DNA of 11,101 bases, from NCBI GenBank assembly GCA_000697335.1, contig JNEM01006325.1:1-11101 (forward strand). Direction: 5' to 3'. The position numbers and the translations under genes are program-made. The DNA is from Conidiobolus incongruus B7586. Its lineage: Eukaryota > Entomophthoromycota > Entomophthoromycetes > Entomophthorales > Conidiobolaceae. Each line of letters opens with the position of its first letter. Within the stretch, counting starts at the first letter, position 1. Below the pieces are notes generated by a model that did no database searches, was not told the origin of the DNA, and saw nothing but the letters and a program-made list of their open reading frames with translations. Of this stretch, positions 7,853-11,101 are shown one piece after another.

Positions 7853-9383
7853 ATGGCAATTATTCCTGACGATTTAAAGCCCAACCTCCTAAAGTACAAA
7901 TATAACGGCGTGGATAAGTCACTCCTCTCCAGATACGTCTTAGGACCTTATTGGAACTGGCTTGTGTCTCTCTTCCCTACTACTATGGCGTAAGTTGATC
8001 GCTTATTTACATCGATTATCAATCTCTGACCAATTTTATCAATTCTAGCCCTAACTTGATCACTCTTATGGGTTTAATCTGTATATTTGCTAATTTTGCT
8101 TTGCAACTTTATTATGATCCCGAATGGGAAAGTGTTGCTCCCAATTGGGTCTACATCTCGTAAGTATTTATATTATAGTTTATCAAGCATAGATATTGAT
8201 TTTAAATTATTTAGATATGGTATCGGTTTATGGATTTACGCCTCCTTTGATGCTATTGACGGTAAACAGGCTAGAAGAACTGGAACTTCAGGTCCTCTTG
8301 GAGAGTTATTCGATCACAGTAAGTCTTATTTTTGGCAAATCTATATTGATTGATATATTAAAATTGAATTTATAATTTCTTAGGTTGTGATGCAATTAAT
8401 ACTATTGTAAGTATTATTTCAAAAATTATGTGTTTTTTGATCTAACAAGGTTATATTAGTTTGTTTCCCTTTTGATGGCTTCCGCTGCTAATATGGGAAT
8501 GTCTTGGTTAACTGCTTCTTCTATTTTAGTCGGTAAGTTATAATCAAAAATTGCATCTAACCAGTTTACCTATCATATTTATTCGGTTTTAGCACTTACC
8601 AATTTCTTCTTATCTACTTGGGAACAATATCACACTGGTACCTTATATTTGAGTCATTTCAGTGGTCCTGTTGAAGGCATTTGTATGATGGTTATTTTCT
8701 TGATCACTACTGGATTTACTGGTCCTCACTTCTGGTCCCAAGGATTCAAATCAACTTTGGGTCTTGTTGATTTACCTATCTTGGAAAACGTACCTGATTA
8801 TCCTATCAATTTGGTTGTCAGCTATATGTCCTTCATTATTATGACTTACAACGTATTGACTAGTATGTACAATGTACTTTCATACTGCACCAAGAATGAT
8901 AAATCTGTAGTCGAAGCTTTATCTGGTCTCGTCCCCTTCACAACAGCTGCCCTCGCTACATATTTCTGGTTGAAAGCTTCTCCCTTTTTGATCACCAAGC
9001 ATTTTATCATTTTCATGTTATTCATTGGAGCTAGTTTTGCTTACACACTCTTGTTCTTGATTTTGAACCACGTTATCAAAGCTCCCTTCAAGTACTTTAA
9101 CAGAATGTTCCTTCCCATCTTTTTCGGATGTCTTCAAGCCAATTCTGAAAACTGGTTCAAGATGTAATTAATTTTAACACTAATTATTAATTGAATTTAC
9201 TAACCAATTACCAATAGTTCTAGAATCTTCACCGAAGAACAAGAATGTTTCTTTGTCTTACTCTGCTTTGCCGGATCCATTGCCCAATATTTAATGACTA
9301 CTTTCCAAGTCATCGATGAAATTTGTAGATATTTAGATATTTGGTGTCTCACTATCAAGCCCAAACATAAGAAAGCTGAATAG
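7853..9383 (+). CDS. Choline/ethanolamine phosphotransferase (CDP-alcohol phosphotransferase), seven exons
   Basis: The enzyme joins phosphocholine or phosphoethanolamine from its CDP form to diacylglycerol, the last Kennedy-pathway step, in the ER membrane. Exons: 7853-7989, 8049-8159, 8215-8318, 8384-8406, 8460-8532, 8593-9163, 9218-9383. The spliced frame is open, 394 residues, matching yeast Cpt1/Ept1 (about 391-393). Five donors are GTAAGT and one (intron 6) is GTAATT; all acceptors are TAG. Branch-like CTGAC or CTAAC occurs in introns 1, 4, 5 and 6. The signature DGx2ARx8Gx3Dx3D fits residues 98-120 exactly, with D98, D116 and D120 among the metal and substrate ligands. [16 protein letters not shown] (163-178) resembles fungal relatives. 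Hydrophobic helices fall near 47-69, 82-97, 126-150, 176-193, 221-241, 258-277, 281-308 and 350-371. The C-terminus KKAE fits the KKxx ER-retrieval signal. Intron 3 cuts the catalytic motif, and exon 4 is only 23 nt. Choline versus ethanolamine preference cannot be read from the sequence. Confidence 0.95.
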
Positions 9384-11101
9384 ACCATCTCACTTGTAAT
9401 TATTAATATGAGTAAGTTAAAGCTTTTTCTTACTTAAAATTTTTAATAGTTTCGTTATTGTTAATAAATTTATTATAAAACATTATTAGATTTGCTATTG
9501 AATTAATATTTAAATTATATTAAATATTATAAATATTATCCTAGAGTTATATGACCTAAAAATAAAATTATTAAATAATAATTGATTAACTCAATCACTT
9601 AAAAATTGATATACTATATAAAATTTTTCAACTATATATTCTGAATTATAATTATGGTAGATTTATAGAAGAAAATAAGAATAAACATCACGTGGAATAT
9701 TGAAAGCAATTATTATTTGTAGAAAACTATTAGTTAAGTGATTTGGTAATCTATTAAATAAAAACTGAATCGTTTCAAATTTTTTAAAATAATTATAATA
9801 ATCAAAATTTTGAAATAAATTTCTTTATATTCTAATAATTTTTTGTATTAATATTATATATTATTTTTGATTAAAGTATGATTTATTTGAAAAAAAATAC
9901 CAATAAATCATATTAAAATGATATAAGCTCTAATTTCCTTATGTGATTAATATCCAATTTGAATTATTTTGATATTTTTCCTCGTATTTATGTAATATAT
10001 CTAAAGTCAGTTAAATGAATTCTACACTGTGATTATTAATTAAAAGGATTCGTCTAAATTTTATCCAAGCTTGAATTTCAGAGAATATTATAGTATATTT
10101 TGGTTAGTTATATTATCCTTTCCTTTTAATCATATTTATCTGAATTAAGATCTTTATTGAACGAATATTCAGTTAATCATCTTTAGGATTGAATATTTTG
10201 AGATTTTATCCATTAAAAGTTTAATTATATTTTTGCCATATTCCTAATATTTAATGTTTTGTAATTGGTTATTTAAAAATTATCTTGATTCTATACAAAG
10301 CATATCTGAATATAATATTTAATAGTTTGTATGTAATTAGCCCTATTAATACAAGTTGTTGAGAATAAGATGATGAAAAAATTACTGATTGTTAAATTAA
10401 TTCTAAGCCAATATAAATTAATAAATATCAATTCAAATTATTTCACATTAATATTACATTAGATTTTAAGTAATGGGATATTTTTTAATTTCTGATTTCT
10501 TAAATATATTATTAAATTCAAATTATAAAATATATAAGATATATAGGAAAATATATAGCTTTTTTTGATTAAAAAATTAAATTTTCAAAATTTATTATTT
10601 AATTTAATGATGTTGAAATTAAATAATAATTATCAAAAATTTTTTATTAATAATATTAATAAAATTTAACCATAAACCCACAAAAATTATTTAAAATTGA
10701 TAAGTAGCTTTTGGTAATAGAATATTATTTAAATCAACTAAATATTTCTAGATAAATTACTTTAAAGTTTAAAGAGAAATTATTTAAAACTTGTTAAATT
10801 ATAAAAAATTAATAATTATTATCATTATTTTAATTAATAATAAAATTATAAAATATATTAAAAAATATTTTTTTCAATTAGTTAAATATTTATTAAAATA
10901 ATTTAATATTAGTTATACACTAACTTACAAAGATAAGTCATAAAATCAAAAATATATATTTTTTAATTAATAACTAAATTATTATATATATTAAATTATT
11001 TAAAATTATAATATATAATTAAAATATATTATTTGATAATAGATAAATATATTTAGATATATTTAATAAATTATTAGCAAATTATTAATCTTTAATATTT
11101 A
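9384..11101. other. AT-rich downstream region, no gene seen
   Basis: After the 3' flank of the phosphotransferase gene the sequence is almost wholly A and T, increasingly so past about 10500. There is no open reading frame of useful length, no spliceable coding pattern, no tRNA fold and no transposon end that I can identify. Confidence 0.7.
9463..9468 (+). promoter_or_regulatory. Likely polyadenylation signal AATAAA for the phosphotransferase gene
   Basis: AATAAA occurs 80 bases after the stop codon, nearly the same spacing as the AATAAA 83 bases after the acetyltransferase stop. The matching spacing adds some weight, although the hexamer is common by chance in this AT-rich DNA. Confidence 0.4.

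Noticed and set aside
8087-8353. Open frame of 88 codons running through exons 2 and 3 of the phosphotransferase
   Set aside because: It reads through introns 2 and 3 without splicing and only enters the true frame in exon 3. The spliced model explains the sequence and recovers the whole family signature.
9200-9388. Minus-strand open frame of 62 codons
   Set aside because: It is antisense to exon 7 of the phosphotransferase gene, which encodes the conserved C-terminal helix and KKxx tail. It has no features of its own.

Overview
The window is a stretch of nuclear DNA from an AT-rich eukaryote. It holds two intact protein genes, one tRNA gene and one decayed gene, set in very AT-rich non-coding DNA. 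Both protein genes read cleanly in the standard genetic code (stops TAA and TAG, glutamine as CAA/CAG). The six introns in the second gene are 53-65 nt long, five of them start GTAAGT, all end TAG, and several carry CTAAC- or CTGAC-like branch sites. Intron style, a two-domain Esa1-like acetyltransferase and a lipid enzyme with the fungal-looking FSGPVEG segment point to a fungus, probably an AT-rich early-diverging lineage. An amoebozoan or another AT-rich protist cannot be excluded from sequence reading alone.

Layout. Bases 1-1323 are AT-rich non-coding DNA with a few short inverted repeats. A complete intronless tRNA-Asn(GTT) lies at 1324-1397 with an oligo-T pol III terminator at 1416-1423. 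A GC-richer, interrupted, coding-like stretch of unknown origin covers about 1550-1990. An intronless MYST-family histone acetyltransferase (451 aa, chromo barrel plus MYST domain, Esa1/Tip60/MOF type) occupies 2375-3730 on the plus strand. A broken gene on the minus strand, apparently for a small secreted protein I do not recognise, spans about 4178-5012. Bases 5013-7852 are intergenic and include a GC-rich half-palindrome at 5261-5276 and a perfect 28-bp AT palindrome at 5950-5977.

A seven-exon gene for a CDP-alcohol phosphotransferase of the choline/ethanolamine type (394 aa after splicing, ER membrane, last step of the Kennedy pathway) runs 7853-9383 on the plus strand. The rest, to 11101, is AT-rich and shows no gene.

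The genes do not form a functional cluster. One acts on chromatin, one makes membrane phospholipid and one serves translation. I did not find a convincing new biological system. The items most worth a second look are the unrecognised decayed secreted-protein gene, the 23-nt micro-exon that completes the active-site motif of the phosphotransferase, and the two hairpin or palindrome regions.
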